NCBI RefSeq assembly: GCF_001905725.1
Contig: NZ_LIWB01000014.1
Coordinates: 62,001-126,000 of the forward strand
From: Streptomyces sp. CB02400
GTDB lineage: Bacteria > Actinomycetota > Actinomycetes > Streptomycetales > Streptomycetaceae
DNA length: 64,000 bases
Direction: 5' to 3'
Of this stretch, positions 15,914 through 24,995 are shown one piece after another; the first letter of the stretch is position 1; each line of letters opens with the position of its first letter. The notes beneath the pieces are model-generated. The model saw only the letters and a list, made by a program, of their open reading frames with translations. It made no database searches and was not told where the DNA came from. The position numbers and the translations under genes are program-made.

Positions 15914-16264
15914 CTACCCCTTGCCGCCCGTCTCGTAGTGCAGGGAGATGGAGCGCAGGACGTCGGCGGAGGAGACGTCGGTGCGGCCCTCGTCGTGGAT
16001 CTCGGCGAGCTGGACGAAGGCGAAGGTGAGCGCGGAGGTGATCTGCACGATGGCGGGGCCCAGCTTCTCGGTGACGATCTCCGCCACCTCGCGCGCGCTC
16101 GCGTCGGCCGGGAGCTGGATCCGCGGCAGCATCTCCTCCAGGAGCTGGGCGACGGCTCCGCTCCCCGCCACATCGGCGTCCGGGTCCGCGCGGAGCCGCC
16201 GCCGCATCTCGAGGGCCTCGGTCAGGATCCCCACACCCCGCTGCATGATCTCCCGCTGCTCCAT
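15914..16264 (-). CDS. Conserved small helical protein, function unknown
   Basis: A 116-residue protein; ATG 16264 (MEQREIMQRG) has AGG upstream, and a GTG two codons earlier is possible. The sequence appears all-helical: MQRGVGILTEALEMRRRL, then EIVTEKLGPAIVQITSALTFAFVQLAEIHDEGRTDVSSADVLRSISLHY in segments. I do not recognise a named family. No membrane segment or signal is seen. It stands alone, upstream of a long gap. Its ordered amphipathic pattern and codon bias make it a credible gene. Confidence 0.65.
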   Translation of the reverse strand: MEQREIMQRGVGILTEALEMRRRLRADPDADVAGSGAVAQLLEEMLPRIQLPADASAREVAEIVTEKLGPAIVQITSALTFAFVQLAEIHDEGRTDVSSADVLRSISLHYETGGKG

Positions 16265-16986
16265 GGGCACAGCCTAGACCCGTACTTCGCGGGTCGTTTT
16301 CCGTACGGTGCGACTGGCCTGGGGGGTGTGGCGCCGGCCTCGCCCGCGCCGCCGGTGCGGGTGGAGGACCAGGCCCGCTGCCGGGCGGCGGACGCGATCG
16401 CGGACACGTCCGGCGCCCATCCGGCCGTGGGCCGGGACGCGGGCTTCCCGCCGGTCGGCTCCGGGTGCCCCGGGGGCCGTCGGACGGGCCTGAACCAGGT
16501 CCGGGCCGGGCTCGCGGCGCCGGCGGACGGCGGCGTCCCGGCGCGTGCGAAGGTCTTCGGCGCGACGAAGGACCCGCCGGGCGGCAGGACTTCCGGCCGG
16601 CTGCCGGCTCCGGTCCGGTCTCCTGCGCCGACGCCGCCGCCTCGCTCCGGGCCGGGGTTTCCTTCGTCGTCCGGTCCCGGCCGCACAGGCCGAGGACCAG
16701 GTCCATGCCCCTCCCGACCGCCGGCCGGGACGCGCCGCCGTCACGACTTCAAGGGCCCTCTCGCGGCCGCCCCGGTCCTCGTCCGGCGCCACCGGCGCGT
16801 CGCCGCGCCCTCTTCCCGGGCACCGGGCGAACCACCGTTCAACCAGCGGTTTCGCGTTCGCAAGGGTGCGTTCACCGTGACGGTGGCGGAGTCGCCCGGA
16901 ACCGGTTCCGATTCCCCGACCCGGCTGACAACCGGGCGGCGGATCGACAGACTGACGGCCGTTGTCGATCACACGGAAGGCATGGG
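16265..16986. other. 722-bp gap without a convincing gene
   Basis: Several frames are open here because of GC content, but all are Pro/Arg/Gly-rich, lack ribosome sites and match nothing I recognise. The right end (about 16850-16986) becomes less GC-rich and should hold the sialidase promoter. The rest may be decayed sequence. Confidence 0.5.
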
Positions 16987-19263
16987 ATGTCCGACGACAC
17001 AGCGGCCGGGGACGGCGAGAAAAGACGCCTGGCCAACGAGAAAAGACGCCCGGCCGAAGTGGGCACACTTCTGACGGCTGTACTGGCGGTTCTGGCGGTG
17101 CTCTGGGGAGGAGCCGCCCTGGGCACGGACTCGCGCGCGACGCCCCTCGAAACGGTGCCGGTCGGCGCCGTGCCGGGCGGGCACGGAACGGTCTTCGCGT
17201 CGGGCGAGTCGGGTTACTCCTGCTTCCGCGCCCCCGCCGTGGTCCGCGCCGGCAGCGGAAAGCTCCTGGCCTTCGCCGAGGCGCGCAACGACGACTGCGG
17301 CGACAGCGGCCGCATCGACCTCGTCCTGAAGCATTCCACCGACGGCGGCGCGACCTGGAGTCCGCTGACCGTGGTGACCGCGAGCAGACAGGACGCGAGC
17401 GGCCTGGCCTTCCCGCACAACGCGACCCCGATCGTGAACACCGGGAACGGCGACGTCGTCCTGCTGTACACCGAGAGCTACCGGCGCGTCCACGTACGGA
17501 CGAGCACGGACGACGGCCTGAGCTGGGGAGCGGCGAGGGACATCACGTCCGCCGTGTGGAAGCCGGAGTGGGGGGCGCTCGGCGAGGGGCAACTCGGCGT
17601 CGGTCCCTCGCACGGCATCATGCTGACGCGGGGCGCGCATGCCGGACGCCTGGTGGCCGGCATGGGCTACCGGATCGCGCCGGGCCGGCACCTGCAGGAC
17701 CCGAAGGGCGGCGCCCTGATCCACAGCGACGACGGGGGCCGCACCTGGCAGTCCGGCGCCTCCTCCCACGGCGCCGAACCCGAGCTCGGCGTCCAGGAGC
17801 TGAGCGTCTTCGAGCGTGCGGACGGAAGCCTGGTGGCGGTGGCCCGCAACGAGGAGGGCACCGACACCGTGCGGGCCGCGTACGCGGTCTCCCGCGACCA
17901 GGGGCTGACCTTCGAGGCGGACTTCGCGCCGCTGGACCCCCTGCAACTGCCCCGCATGGGTGTGCAGGCCTCCACACTGGCCGTACGCGCCGAGGACCGG
18001 GACGGTTACGACCGGGTGCTGCTGGCCGCGCCCGCCGACACCGACGAACGCAGGGGCCTGACCATCCGCTCCTCCTTCGACGGCGGCCTCACCTGGCAGA
18101 CCCCCGCACAGGGCGCGCTGGTGACGGACGGCATCTCCGCCTACTCCGACATGGTCGATCTGACCGGCGGGCGGTACGGCATCCTGTACGAAGGGGGAAC
18201 CACCGCCCAGCACCAGTTCATCAGGTGGGCGGGTTTCACCGAGGCGGACCTCGACCGGCCGGACGACGCCGGCACCCTGACCGCCGGCCAGTACACCGGG
18301 GCGCTCCCCACCGGCTCGCCCGACCAGCTCCACCTGTTCGCCCCCACCCCGACCGGCGGTCTCGGCCACTGGTTCGAGGAGGCCGACGGCACGGTCAAGC
18401 GCGGCACCTGGGGCACCGGCGTCGCCGGTGAGGCGGTGGCGTTCCCGTACGGCACCCAGCAGCACGCGCTGGTGCGGGGCACCGACGGCAGCCTGCAGCA
18501 CCGCTTCTGGGACACGGCCGCCAAAGCGGTGGTCCAGGAGACCTGGCTGCCGGCCGGCACGGTGGCCGGGGCACCCACGGCCCTGGTGACCCCCGGTCAG
18601 CAGCACGCGTTCGTACGGGCGGTCGACGGCAGACTGCTGCACAGCTTCTGGGACGAGGGCAGCGGCGAACTGCGCCGGCAGACCTGGGCGGCCCCCGGCT
18701 CCCTGGCCGGTGACCCGGTCGCCGTGGTGTACGGCACCCAGCAGCACGTGTGGGCGGCCGGTACCGACGGCGCGCTCCACCACTGGTGGTGGACGAAGGG
18801 TCCCGGGGTGCGGCACGAGTCCTGGGGAGGCACCGTACGGGGCACACCGACGGCGTTCGTCCACGAGGGGCAGCAGCACGTGTTCGCCGGTGACGCCGAC
18901 GGCAGGCTCGCGCACTGGTCACGGGAGGCCGCCGCGCAGGTCGTCGAGCGGGAGACGTGGTCCACGCCGGAGCCCCTGGGCGGCCGTCCGGTCGCCTTCG
19001 TCCACGGCTCCCAGCGGCATGTCTTCGCGCGGACCGCGAACGACACCCTCGCCCACTGGTGGTGGGACCCGTCCTACAGCGTGCGGTACGCGGTGCTGCC
19101 CGGGACGGTGCGCTCCGACCCGGTGGCACACGTGGTCGGCGACGTACAGCATGTGTACGGGGCGGCGGCCGACGGAACGCTCGAGCACTGGTGGTGGGAG
19201 AGGACGGAAGGCAACCGCAGGGAATCCTGGGGAGGCCGGGTGGCGGCCACACCCCCCTGGTAG
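16987..19263 (+). CDS. Exo-sialidase (GH33-like) with seven-repeat PLL-type propeller
   Basis: A 758-residue protein. ATG 16987 follows GGAAGG; residues 23-45 form a signal peptide or anchor (LLTAVLAVLAVLWGGAALG). The catalytic six-bladed propeller (about 60-430) has a FRAP-type arginine motif (SCFRAPAVV) and Asp boxes STDGGATW, STDDGLSW, SDDGGRTW and SFDGGLTW. QELSVFERADGSL and the late SAYSDMV fit the Glu and Tyr regions of sialidases. Residues about 440-758 contain seven repeats of roughly 45 residues with the pattern 'QHVFARGxDGxLxHWWW', as in PLL-type lectins, enough for a closed seven-bladed lectin propeller. It probably releases terminal sialic acids (or the related Kdn) from glycans outside the cell. 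It is followed by a strong terminator. Confidence 0.88.
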   Translation: MSDDTAAGDGEKRRLANEKRRPAEVGTLLTAVLAVLAVLWGGAALGTDSRATPLETVPVGAVPGGHGTVFASGESGYSCFRAPAVVRAGSGKLLAFAEARNDDCGDSGRIDLVLKHSTDGGATWSPLTVVTASRQDASGLAFPHNATPIVNTGNGDVVLLYTESYRRVHVRTSTDDGLSWGAARDITSAVWKPEWGALGEGQLGVGPSHGIMLTRGAHAGRLVAGMGYRIAPGRHLQDPKGGALIHSDDGGRTWQSGASSHGAEPELGVQELSVFERADGSLVAVARNEEGTDTVRAAYAVSRDQGLTFEADFAPLDPLQLPRMGVQASTLAVRAEDRDGYDRVLLAAPADTDERRGLTIRSSFDGGLTWQTPAQGALVTDGISAYSDMVDLTGGRYGILYEGGTTAQHQFIRWAGFTEADLDRPDDAGTLTAGQYTGALPTGSPDQLHLFAPTPTGGLGHWFEEADGTVKRGTWGTGVAGEAVAFPYGTQQHALVRGTDGSLQHRFWDTAAKAVVQETWLPAGTVAGAPTALVTPGQQHAFVRAVDGRLLHSFWDEGSGELRRQTWAAPGSLAGDPVAVVYGTQQHVWAAGTDGALHHWWWTKGPGVRHESWGGTVRGTPTAFVHEGQQHVFAGDADGRLAHWSREAAAQVVERETWSTPEPLGGRPVAFVHGSQRHVFARTANDTLAHWWWDPSYSVRYAVLPGTVRSDPVAHVVGDVQHVYGAAADGTLEHWWWERTEGNRRESWGGRVAATPPW

Positions 19264-19290
19264 CCACCGCCGGTCACGGCTCCCGGTATG

Positions 19291-19328
19291 CCGCGGTCCC
19301 GCGAGCGGGTGTGCTCGCGGGACCGCGG
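19291..19328. terminator. Strong bidirectional hairpin terminator
   Basis: A perfect 16-bp stem (19291-19306 with 19313-19328) and a 6-base loop lie between the convergent sialidase and immunity genes. There is no U-run, as is usual for streptomycete terminators. Confidence 0.85.
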
Positions 19329-19339
19329 CGCCCCGGCGC

Positions 19340-19819
19340 TCAGAGGCCGAGCGACCGGAGGTAGGGATTCGCCCGCAGTTCGGGATGCGCCTCGCACATG
19401 AGGCCGAGGGCGGCCCGGCCGACGCCCCGTACCAGTTCCGACAGTTCGTCCCTGGTCATCTCGTACTCGCCTTCATGGCGGGCGAAGCTCAGGGTGACGA
19501 TGCCGTCGCCGGTTTCCCGGGCGTGCACGGCGAAGTCGTTCAGGGACGCCTCCGCCGTGCCCGAGCCCTCCTCCGCGACCTGGCGCTGCAGGAATCTGAG
19601 CATCAGCGCGAAATCGACGGCCGGGAGCTCGACGACCCGCAGCCTCACCCGTTCCCTCTCCGTGCGCAGGAAGAGGCGCACTTTGAAGCAGAGGAAGGTG
19701 AAGTCGTCGCTCGTCATCTCCGCGAAACCGCCGCGTGGCTGGACCGGCAGATAGTCCGGCCGCCACTCCGGCTTCCAGGACGGGTCACTGAGGTCCTCGG
19801 CCAACTCCACTGTCAGCAT
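19340..19819 (-). CDS. Probable immunity protein for the adjacent polymorphic toxin
   Basis: A 159-residue acidic cytosolic protein with no signal peptide. ATG 19819 follows a GAGGTAGGCGG site that overlaps the toxin stop codon, and only 11 bases separate the genes. I do not recognise a named immunity family. Visible features are a beta-rich first half (FTFLCFKVRLFLRTERERVRLRVVELPAVDF) and a helical C-terminus (RDELSELVRGVGRAALGLMCEAHPEL). The small size, acidic charge, single-gene position right after a HINT-toxin C-terminus and apparent co-translation are the hallmarks of polymorphic-toxin immunity genes. The role is inferred from context, not sequence. Confidence 0.7.
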   Translation of the reverse strand: MLTVELAEDLSDPSWKPEWRPDYLPVQPRGGFAEMTSDDFTFLCFKVRLFLRTERERVRLRVVELPAVDFALMLRFLQRQVAEEGSGTAEASLNDFAVHARETGDGIVTLSFARHEGEYEMTRDELSELVRGVGRAALGLMCEAHPELRANPYLRSLGL

Positions 19820-19830
19820 GGGTGTCCCGC

Positions 19831-22800
19831 CTACCTCGGCATCACCGTGATGAAGTTGTTGTCCTTGCCCACCACGACACGCAGGGAGGTCTGCGCATAC
19901 GAGTCGCCGACCTTGTCCAGCCCGAGCGCTTCGAGCTCGTCCGCGAAGTCGTAGTCGTAGTACCAGCCGTCACGCTCGTCGTTCCTGTGCCGTTCGATCT
20001 TCCTGCCGTTCTGCACTGTTTTCTCCACCATCTGCCTGAGCAGCGCCTCACTGACCCTCGCGTCGAGGACGTTCCCCATGTCGCCCTGCTGGTGGTAGTG
20101 GCCGCCGTGCCGGTGCTGCTCCCAGGCGTGGTTCCACTGCCTCGTCGAGATGGAGCAGGCGGTGTTGTGGACCAGCACCGACGCCGATCCCGCCCTGACA
20201 TAGTAGGTCGGGATGCCGTCGACGGTGAGGTTGTAGACCTGCGTCCGCTCGGTCCGGTGGCGGACGGCGACGACCTCGCTGGTGGTGCCGGTCGTGCCGC
20301 GCAGGAGGTCGCCGGGGGTGATCTCCGCGGCGTCGACGAACGCGTGCTCGGACTGCACCCAGACGGGGTGCCCCGCGGTGGCGGTGATCGTGGCGGTGGC
20401 GTCACCCGCCGCGCCGTCGGTGTCGATCACCAGCACGACCAGGTCCTTCAGGCCGCTGCCCGCGATGACCCGCTCGACCGGCCGGGACTCGGTGCGGCCC
20501 GTCCTCGGGTCGGTGGCCGACACCCGCTGGCCCACGGTGATCCGGCCGATCGGCCGGGTGTCCCCGTCGGCCAGTACCACCGGTGTGTCCGCGGTGAAGC
20601 TGTTGCACGGAGGGCCGTCGTTCTTCTTGCCCCGCTTGAAGAGCTGGTCGAAGTAGCCCTTCGCCTTGTCGCCCCACTTGCCGAACTTCGTTCCGGTGGC
20701 GGCGTAGCCGAGGAAGGGAATGGCGGACGCGCAGGAGAGTCCGGCGTCGACCCACTCCCGTTCCAGTGAGTACCATCCGCAGTTGATGCCGTCGGCGATC
20801 TCGCCGAAGCCCGGGACGATGCCGAGGACGTCAAGGGTGAGGTGGCCTCCGTCGCTGAGCAACTGGCCCCAGTCGAAGTCCTCCTCGGCATTGAGGAACG
20901 CCTCGGCCTCGGCCTCCGCCCGCGCCTGCTGGCCCTCCGCGGTCCGGCGCTGTTCCGCCTCGGCGACCGCCTTGGCGACGGAGATCATGTAGGCCTCGAT
21001 CGCGGCCTGTTCCGCCTCCACCGCGTCCTTGCCCGCCGCCAGTGCGGACCGGCGCGCGGACTCGGCCGCGTCCGACGCCTCGGTGGCGGAGGCGCGGGCC
21101 GCTGCCGCCGATGCCTCGGCCATGACCGCCGATGCCTGCGCTCGCGCGGAGGCGCTGTGGGCGCTGCGCTCGGCCGTCCGGGCCGTCCGGGCCGACTCGG
21201 CGGCCTGCGCCGCCGACGCCTCGGCCCGCGTGGCGGACTCGGCCGCCTGGTCGGCGTAGCCCTCGGCCTCGGCGGCCGACGCCTGTGCCTGCTTGGCGTG
21301 CTGGTCGGCCTCGGCCGCCGCGTCGCGGGCGAGCGCGGCGACACGGGCCGCCTCGGCGGCGTTCTGCTGCGCGGTCGCCGCGACCTTCGCCGCCTCGGCG
21401 ATCAGCTGCTGTACGGAGGCGACATGGGTGGCCGCCAGCTGGTCCTTACGGGCCGCCTGGTACTGGCCGTACTCGATGAAGGTGTGCAGCATCTGCGGCG
21501 GTCCCGCCAGGGCGATCCGTGCCGCCGCCTTCGTCTCGGGGCCCCCGCTCGAGATCAGCTGAGCCGCCTCGACCCGCTCGTCCTCGGTCTGTGCCGCGTT
21601 CTGCCCCGTGGTGAGGAAGTCGCGGTAGGCGTCGACGGAACCGGAGGCGAGAGCCGCGCGGGCCCTCTCCTCGACGACCGGACCGCCGACGGAGACGGCC
21701 TGCGCGATCCGTACCCGGTAGTCCTCGGCCGCGGCCTCGTGCTGCCCGGTGGTCAGGTACCGGGTGACCGTCTCGGCCGACCCCTCGAGCGCGGTCACCG
21801 CCCCGGCGCGCACCGCGGTGAACTCCGACTGCTCGGCCAGGCGTTCGACACGCACCCGGGCGTCCTGCTGGACCGCTTCCTGCCAGCCGGTGCGGATGTA
21901 GTCGACGACCTCGGCGTCCGAACCGGCGAGCGCCACCTCGGCGGCGGTACGGCCCCAGGGACCGCGGTGGGTCATGGCGGCGACCGCGAGCTTGCGGCCC
22001 GCGGCGGCGAGTCGCCGCGGGTCCGCGTCGGGTTCGGCCGCCTCGGCCGCCAGTTTCTCCGCCTCCGCGTCGAGGCTCCTGGACCGTTCGGCCGTGTCGG
22101 TGACCTGTGACCGGCGGGTGTCGTCCTGTGTCTTGCGTTCCTTGGCCTCCTCCAGCGCGGCCGTGGTGCGCGCGGCCAGTTCCTCGGCCTCCACCTGGCG
22201 TGCGAGGTCGTGTGTGGTCTTCGCCTGACCGGCCGCGGTCACCGCCTGGTCGGCGGCCGTCTTCGCGGCGGCGGCGTGCGCGGTGGAGCGGGCTGCCGCG
22301 TTGGCCGCGTCCCCCGCGTGCTCCGCCGCTTCATCGGCCGCCGCGGCGGCGTTCTCGGCGTGCGTGGCCGCGGAGTCGGCGTAGTCGCGGGCCTGGTGCG
22401 CGGCCGTGGCCGCTTTGCGGGCAAGTGCCTCGGCGGCGTTCGCGGCGCGGCCGGCCTCGGCGGCCTGGCGGCGGGCGGCCGCGGCGGCGGCCCTCGCCTC
22501 GGCGGAACTGACGCCGGCCTGGTCGGCGTACCCGCCCGCCTCGGCGGCGGCGTCCGCCGCCAGGATGGCGTGTGCGCCCGCCCCGGCTGCGGCTCTCGCC
22601 GCGTCACCGGCGCGGTTCGCGGCGATGCCGGCCTGGTCGGCGGCGTCGGCGGCCCGCCTGGCACCGGCGGCGGCGCCACGAGCGTCGGTCGCGGCCTTGC
22701 GGGCGGCGGACGCGTTCCCCGCGTCGGTGGCCGCCGCCGCGGCGGCGCTGCGGGCACGGGACGCGGCCTGGGCGGCTCCCGAGGCGGCGGATGCCGCCTG

Positions 22801-23799
22801 TGCCGCGGCATTGGCCGCGATGCGGGCGGAGTTGTTGGCGGCGCGCGCGGCGGTGATCGCCTGCTGGGCGGCGCTCGCCGCCTGCTTGGCGGCCGCGGCC
22901 GCCCGGCCGGCCGCGCCGGCGGCCTTCTGCGCGTCCTCCTTGGCGGCCTTGGTCTCGGCCGCCGCCTTCTGCGCGGCTTCCTTGGCGAGCTCCGCCGCGG
23001 CGATGGCGCGCTTCGAGGCCTCGCCCGCGGCCACCGTTTCGGCGGCCGCCTGACGGCCGGCTTCGGTGGCCTGTTCGGCCAGCTGGGCGATGGTGGCGTG
23101 CTCCTGGTCGCGCGAGCGTGCCACGTACTGGCCGACCCGCAGGAACTCGCGGATGTCCTCGGGTGAGCCGTCGAGGGCGAGCCGGCCCGCGGCGACGACG
23201 TTGGGCCCTCCGACGCTCAGCAGCTGCACCAGCTGGACGCGTTCGTCCTGTTCCCTGGCCGTGTACTGTCCCTCGGTGAGGAACGTCCGCACGTCCTCGG
23301 CCGTGCCGTTCAGCGCGGCTCGGCCGGCCTCCCGGACACCGGGTCCGCCCGCGTCGATCACCTGGGCGGCCTGCACCCGTTGGTCCTGCTCCAGCGGGGT
23401 CCGCCAGCCGTCCGTGATGAACGCGTGCAGTTGCTCCGGGGTGCCGGACAGAGCGGCCCGTGCGGCTTCCTGCACCTCACGGCCGCCCACGGACGCCATC
23501 TGCGCCGCTGTCACCCGGTCGTCCTGGGCCGACAGCTCCTCCACGGCCTCGAGGAAGGCCTGGACATCGGCGTCGGTGCCGGTGAGGGCCACCTCGGCGG
23601 CGGCCTTGACGCCCGGACCGCCCTTCTTCCAGTGGTCGACCACCCGCCCGCGGTCGGTGGGGGGCGCCTCGGCGGCGGCGGTGACCCGTCCGGCGTCCGT
23701 GGCGGAAGCGGTCGTGGCGGAGGCGGTCGTGGCGGAGGCGGGTGCGAGCAGGCTCATGGCGAGCGCCGTGGACAGCAAGGTGAGTAACAGCGCGCGCAT
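19831..23799 (-). CDS. Secreted polymorphic toxin: ALF repeats, Ala-rich coiled coil, HINT domain, C-terminal toxin
   Basis: A 1322-residue protein. ATG 23799 is preferred over an in-frame ATG 44 codons upstream because it follows GAGGAGAG and opens a clean signal peptide (MRALLLTLLSTALAM...APASA). Residues about 55-250 carry four ALF repeats (GGPxVxxAxxxALxGTxxDVxxFL pattern). About 250-600 is a very Ala-rich coiled coil, 640-840 a second ALF block and 840-1000 more Ala-rich helix. Residues 1065-1212 are a HINT autoprocessing domain beginning CNSFTADTPV, with TAGHPVWV and ending VLVHN. The final 110 residues are the toxin: QHRHGGHYHQQGDMG, RKIERHRNDERDGWYYDY and LRVVVGKDNNFITVMPR. That ending resembles ribonuclease toxins of the BECR fold, but the match is by eye. 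HINT cleavage after VHN would release it. Confidence 0.85.
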   Translation of the reverse strand: MRALLLTLLSTALAMSLLAPASATTASATTASATDAGRVTAAAEAPPTDRGRVVDHWKKGGPGVKAAAEVALTGTDADVQAFLEAVEELSAQDDRVTAAQMASVGGREVQEAARAALSGTPEQLHAFITDGWRTPLEQDQRVQAAQVIDAGGPGVREAGRAALNGTAEDVRTFLTEGQYTAREQDERVQLVQLLSVGGPNVVAAGRLALDGSPEDIREFLRVGQYVARSRDQEHATIAQLAEQATEAGRQAAAETVAAGEASKRAIAAAELAKEAAQKAAAETKAAKEDAQKAAGAAGRAAAAAKQAASAAQQAITAARAANNSARIAANAAAQAASAASGAAQAASRARSAAAAAATDAGNASAARKAATDARGAAAGARRAADAADQAGIAANRAGDAARAAAGAGAHAILAADAAAEAGGYADQAGVSSAEARAAAAAARRQAAEAGRAANAAEALARKAATAAHQARDYADSAATHAENAAAAADEAAEHAGDAANAAARSTAHAAAAKTAADQAVTAAGQAKTTHDLARQVEAEELAARTTAALEEAKERKTQDDTRRSQVTDTAERSRSLDAEAEKLAAEAAEPDADPRRLAAAGRKLAVAAMTHRGPWGRTAAEVALAGSDAEVVDYIRTGWQEAVQQDARVRVERLAEQSEFTAVRAGAVTALEGSAETVTRYLTTGQHEAAAEDYRVRIAQAVSVGGPVVEERARAALASGSVDAYRDFLTTGQNAAQTEDERVEAAQLISSGGPETKAAARIALAGPPQMLHTFIEYGQYQAARKDQLAATHVASVQQLIAEAAKVAATAQQNAAEAARVAALARDAAAEADQHAKQAQASAAEAEGYADQAAESATRAEASAAQAAESARTARTAERSAHSASARAQASAVMAEASAAAARASATEASDAAESARRSALAAGKDAVEAEQAAIEAYMISVAKAVAEAEQRRTAEGQQARAEAEAEAFLNAEEDFDWGQLLSDGGHLTLDVLGIVPGFGEIADGINCGWYSLEREWVDAGLSCASAIPFLGYAATGTKFGKWGDKAKGYFDQLFKRGKKNDGPPCNSFTADTPVVLADGDTRPIGRITVGQRVSATDPRTGRTESRPVERVIAGSGLKDLVVLVIDTDGAAGDATATITATAGHPVWVQSEHAFVDAAEITPGDLLRGTTGTTSEVVAVRHRTERTQVYNLTVDGIPTYYVRAGSASVLVHNTACSISTRQWNHAWEQHRHGGHYHQQGDMGNVLDARVSEALLRQMVEKTVQNGRKIERHRNDERDGWYYDYDFADELEALGLDKVGDSYAQTSLRVVVGKDNNFITVMPR

Positions 23800-24373
23800 G
23801 CCGTGCGGCGCTCTCCTCGACGGGGGTTGCGACCGGGATATTCGTCGCCGTCTCAAAGCAGGTCTCTTTTCTCGCGCAGCCCTCGTTTTCGGCCGCACGG
23901 TTTCGGCCTTGGATTTTGCCCTTTTCCTCACCCTGCCCCTGCACGGCCGAATACGTCACCGCAACGAATACTGTTAACCCGTCATTCCGTGACTGTTCAT
24001 TTCTTGTCGCAGATCCGGAATATAGGCAGAACGAGCCAGTAAACCGACTTACGATCTTGACGATGTTATGGGTTTTCGCCCGGTTCGCCCTGCCCTGTAT
24101 GCGCGGCATCGCCGCGGAATCTCACTCACGGTCAAGGGGATTTGCACCCGACAATCGGCGTGCGGTCGGCGCGGCACACGGAGGAGACCTGGTCCATGGG
24201 CGGAGAGGCAATGCAATCGCGCACATATTCAGGTGACCGACAGTCACGTGACGCTCTTCACAGGAAATTCCAGGAGTCATGCGATAGCTTTCCGCCGGAA
24301 GAAGCGCTTTCGACATCTGAGGCGAGGCCCGTTTCCCGGGCTTCGCCTCGTCCCGTGAAAGGAAAAGGCGCCA
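23800..24373. other. Divergent promoter region between toxin and secreted-protein genes
   Basis: 574 bp with clearly lower GC around 23930-24110, unlike the flanking genes. I see no credible gene. The left part should hold the toxin promoter. The right end contains the hairpin at 24319-24349 and a GAAAGGAAAAGG site for the gene at 24374. Confidence 0.6.
24319..24349. promoter_or_regulatory. Hairpin just upstream of the 24374 gene
   Basis: A 13-pair stem (GAGGCGAGGCCCG with CGGGCTTCGCCTC, one G-U pair) and a 5-base loop end 24 bases before the GTG start, just upstream of the ribosome site. It could be a 5'-UTR stability element, attenuator, or terminator for an unseen upstream transcript. Confidence 0.5.
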
Positions 24374-24901
24374 GTGGTAATACGTGCCCGCAAGTGGCTG
24401 TTCTCCGGGATCACCGCCGTCGTTCTGGGGGCCTCGACGCTCGCCGTCGCCAACGCCGCGCCCGACCCGGCCGCGCCGGCCGGGGTACGGGCGGCCGAGG
24501 ACGGCGCTCTCCCGCCCCTCGTGGTGGAGGACTTCGCCTACCCCGGCGCCGAGAGCATCCTGGCGACGGAGGGCATCGAACTGAAGAGGGGCGACGGGCA
24601 CATCGTGCTCACGGAGTGCGACTCCGCCTCCGGCCTGATCAAGGTGCACACCGTCAAGGACGACGCGGTCGGCCGCAAGTCCACCTACTGCTTCCGCGCC
24701 ACCGCCAGGACCGGCCGGCTCACGCTGGAACTCCCGCGCGTCTTCGCCCTGGAGACAGCCGACCACCCGATCAGCGCCGACCTGACCGCGAACGGCGCCA
24801 CCACCACCGTCGACGTCGCCAAGGACGGCTTCGAGCCCGTGGGCGAGGGCACCGTCGGCGGCGCCCGCTCCGTGCTCGTCGAGATCCGTGTCACCGGCTG
24901 A
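24374..24901 (+). CDS. Small secreted protein, function unknown
   Basis: A 175-residue exported protein from GTG 24374 behind GAAAGGAAAAGG. Residues 1-29 are a signal peptide (WLFSGITAVVLGASTLAVANAA). The mature part is rich in beta-strand patterns (HIVLTECDS, LIKVHTVKDD, YCFRATARTGRLTLELP, TTVDVAKDGFEPVG, VLVEIRVTG), suggesting a single beta-sandwich. It has two cysteines, probably one disulfide. I recognise no named domain. It is 94 bases upstream of the protease-homologue gene on the same strand, so the two may be co-expressed and work together outside the cell. Confidence 0.72.
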   Translation: MVIRARKWLFSGITAVVLGASTLAVANAAPDPAAPAGVRAAEDGALPPLVVEDFAYPGAESILATEGIELKRGDGHIVLTECDSASGLIKVHTVKDDAVGRKSTYCFRATARTGRLTLELPRVFALETADHPISADLTANGATTTVDVAKDGFEPVGEGTVGGARSVLVEIRVTG

Positions 24902-24995
24902 CCGGCACTCCCCGGACACCTGGCACCCCGGCCGGACCACCGCGCGTCCCACCGTACTCGCTCACTCCTCCCCCTCCGACAGAACAGGAACCGCC

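Noticed and set aside
16265..16986. Possible degraded gene in the 722-bp gap before the sialidase
   Set aside because: No stretch resembled a known protein in any frame, so a pseudogene call cannot be supported.
22200..23050. Apparent short-period repeat array in the toxin gene
   Set aside because: The repetition comes from Ala/Glu heptad codons and is irregular, not a CRISPR or satellite array.
20842..23166. Plus-strand frames antisense to the polymorphic toxin, rich in Gly, Arg and Leu
   Set aside because: They are reflections of the Ala-rich coiled coil on the opposite strand; no ribosome sites and no domains.
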